A stretch of 64,000 bases of DNA. Origin: Chlamydiia bacterium. GTDB taxonomy: Bacteria; Chlamydiota; Chlamydiia; Chlamydiales; Simkaniaceae. The stretch covers positions 868,001 to 932,000 of the forward strand of contig JAJACH010000001.1 in the NCBI GenBank assembly GCA_022601645.1, written 5' to 3'. Under the pieces are notes generated by a model. The model made no database searches, was not told the DNA's origin, and was given only the letters and a program-made list of their open reading frames with translations. Shown here piece after piece: positions 63,574-64,000 of the stretch (its first letter is position 1; every line of letters begins with the position of its first letter). Made by a program: the position numbers and the translations under genes.

Positions 63574-64000
63574 CTATTTCTCATCCCAATCATTGACAAA
63601 CGTACGAAATTCATTGAGCATGAAAAACGAATCAAAATCCATGCAATGATTCTGCTGACACGTGCCAACTTGTGGGCACACACGGTCAAACCGTAGCGAA
63701 AAAGGACAATCGTTTTGGAAATGCCCTTTTTCAGGCGCCCATACCCGAGCTCTTGTCGGTCCATAAAACGAAAGCGACCTTGTCTCTGTTGTCTTTGCTA
63801 ATTGCACAGCAAGATTATCAACGCCCACAACAACATCCATTCGTTTAATCAGATTTTGTAGCTTTCGTGCCCGCCACTCCCCCACGACTACGACATGGTC
63901 AACATGATCTGCGATCTGATCAATCATCTTTAGCTCGCGCCTTCGATGATAATAGAGAATAACTGGCACCCCCAATCCATGAAGAAAAGCAATCCAACGT
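63574..64000 (-). CDS. Family-9 glycosyltransferase (heptosyltransferase-like), 3' part
   Basis: The frame is open through the right edge of the window, so the start lies beyond 64000. The visible 142 residues hold the C-terminal part of a GT9 enzyme: LHGLGVPVILYYHRR, a VVVGEW segment, MDVVVGVDNLAVQLAKTTETRSLSFYGPTRARVWAP, and a late Cys-rich stretch (CPQVGTCQQNHC). The pattern corresponds to the D-x-G/N-x-x-H/Q-L-A and F/Y-G-P-T motifs of heptosyltransferases. It is a second LPS-core candidate besides waaC. It is convergent with the preceding gene. Confidence 0.8.
   Translation of the reverse strand, partial: RWIAFLHGLGVPVILYYHRRRELKMIDQIADHVDHVVVVGEWRARKLQNLIKRMDVVVGVDNLAVQLAKTTETRSLSFYGPTRARVWAPEKGHFQNDCPFSLRFDRVCPQVGTCQQNHCMDFDSFFMLNEFRTFVNDWDEK

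Overview
The window comes from a member of the phylum Chlamydiae outside the Chlamydia genus, i.e. an amoeba- or animal-associated environmental chlamydia. Four things point there. The 1,785-residue UvrA consists of two complete UvrA copies in tandem. A tiny basic protein of the kind shared by Chlamydiae and Verrucomicrobia lies next to ybeY. The blocks tpiA/xseA/xseB/dxs and cydAB / diadenylate cyclase / YbbR protein / lipid A acyltransferase match gene orders I recall from Chlamydia trachomatis. There is no peptidoglycan-sacculus, flagellar or amino-acid operon content. A Simkania-like family is possible but is not resolved by the sequence. No IS element, prophage, CRISPR array, rRNA or tRNA was recognised.

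Layout. 1-4.2 kb: a tightly overlapping plus-strand operon (polyprenyl synthetase end, galE, MreD-like membrane protein, inositol monophosphatase, folD, apbE). 4.2-8.7 kb: two pairs of lineage-specific genes, one of which carries a repeated domain. 8.7-16.3 kb: RNase R, two DUF502 proteins, DNA polymerase III chi, two very small proteins, ybeY, a CorC/HlyC-type CBS protein, a DUF3604-like protein and a tiny zinc-ribbon membrane protein. 16.3-18.3 kb: repeats and an Ala-rich unknown gene. 18.3-22 kb: HEAT-repeat protein and LptD. 22-23.6 kb (minus): tpiA-secG-def. 23.7-27.6 kb: xseA-xseB-dxs-nadK. 27.6-30.3 kb (minus): small unknown gene and cydAB. 30.4-35.4 kb: c-di-AMP synthesis and regulation, two LPS enzymes and rsmE. 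35.4-40.1 kb: an accessory island with three paralogues (one interrupted by two in-frame UGA codons), an LRR-like gene and a candidate structured RNA. 40-46.6 kb (minus): heptosyltransferase, 2OG-Fe oxygenase, outer-membrane protein, pyruvate kinase and a GxSxG protein. 46.7-52 kb: uvrA. 52-62.4 kb: unknown genes including a 2,096-residue protein, plus mazG. 62.4-64 kb: Pta-N/DRTGG-like protein and a partial family-9 glycosyltransferase.

Functionally the core genes cover envelope biogenesis (galE, waaC, a second family-9 transferase, a family-4 transferase, the LpxL-like acyltransferase, lptD, secG), isoprenoid supply (dxs, polyprenyl synthetase), glycolysis (tpiA, pyk), microaerobic respiration (cydAB), c-di-AMP signalling and DNA/RNA maintenance (uvrA, xseAB, rnr, ybeY, rsmE). 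The accessory genes form small paralogous families without recognisable domains and are candidates for secreted, host-directed proteins; this is inference only.

Two expression patterns stand out. Several genes have a -10 hexamer ending 6-8 nt before the start codon, which predicts leaderless mRNAs. Most accessory genes instead have a normal leader with a GA-repeat Shine-Dalgarno. Three paralogues at 35.4-40 kb share an almost identical promoter ending in a TTAGGG box.
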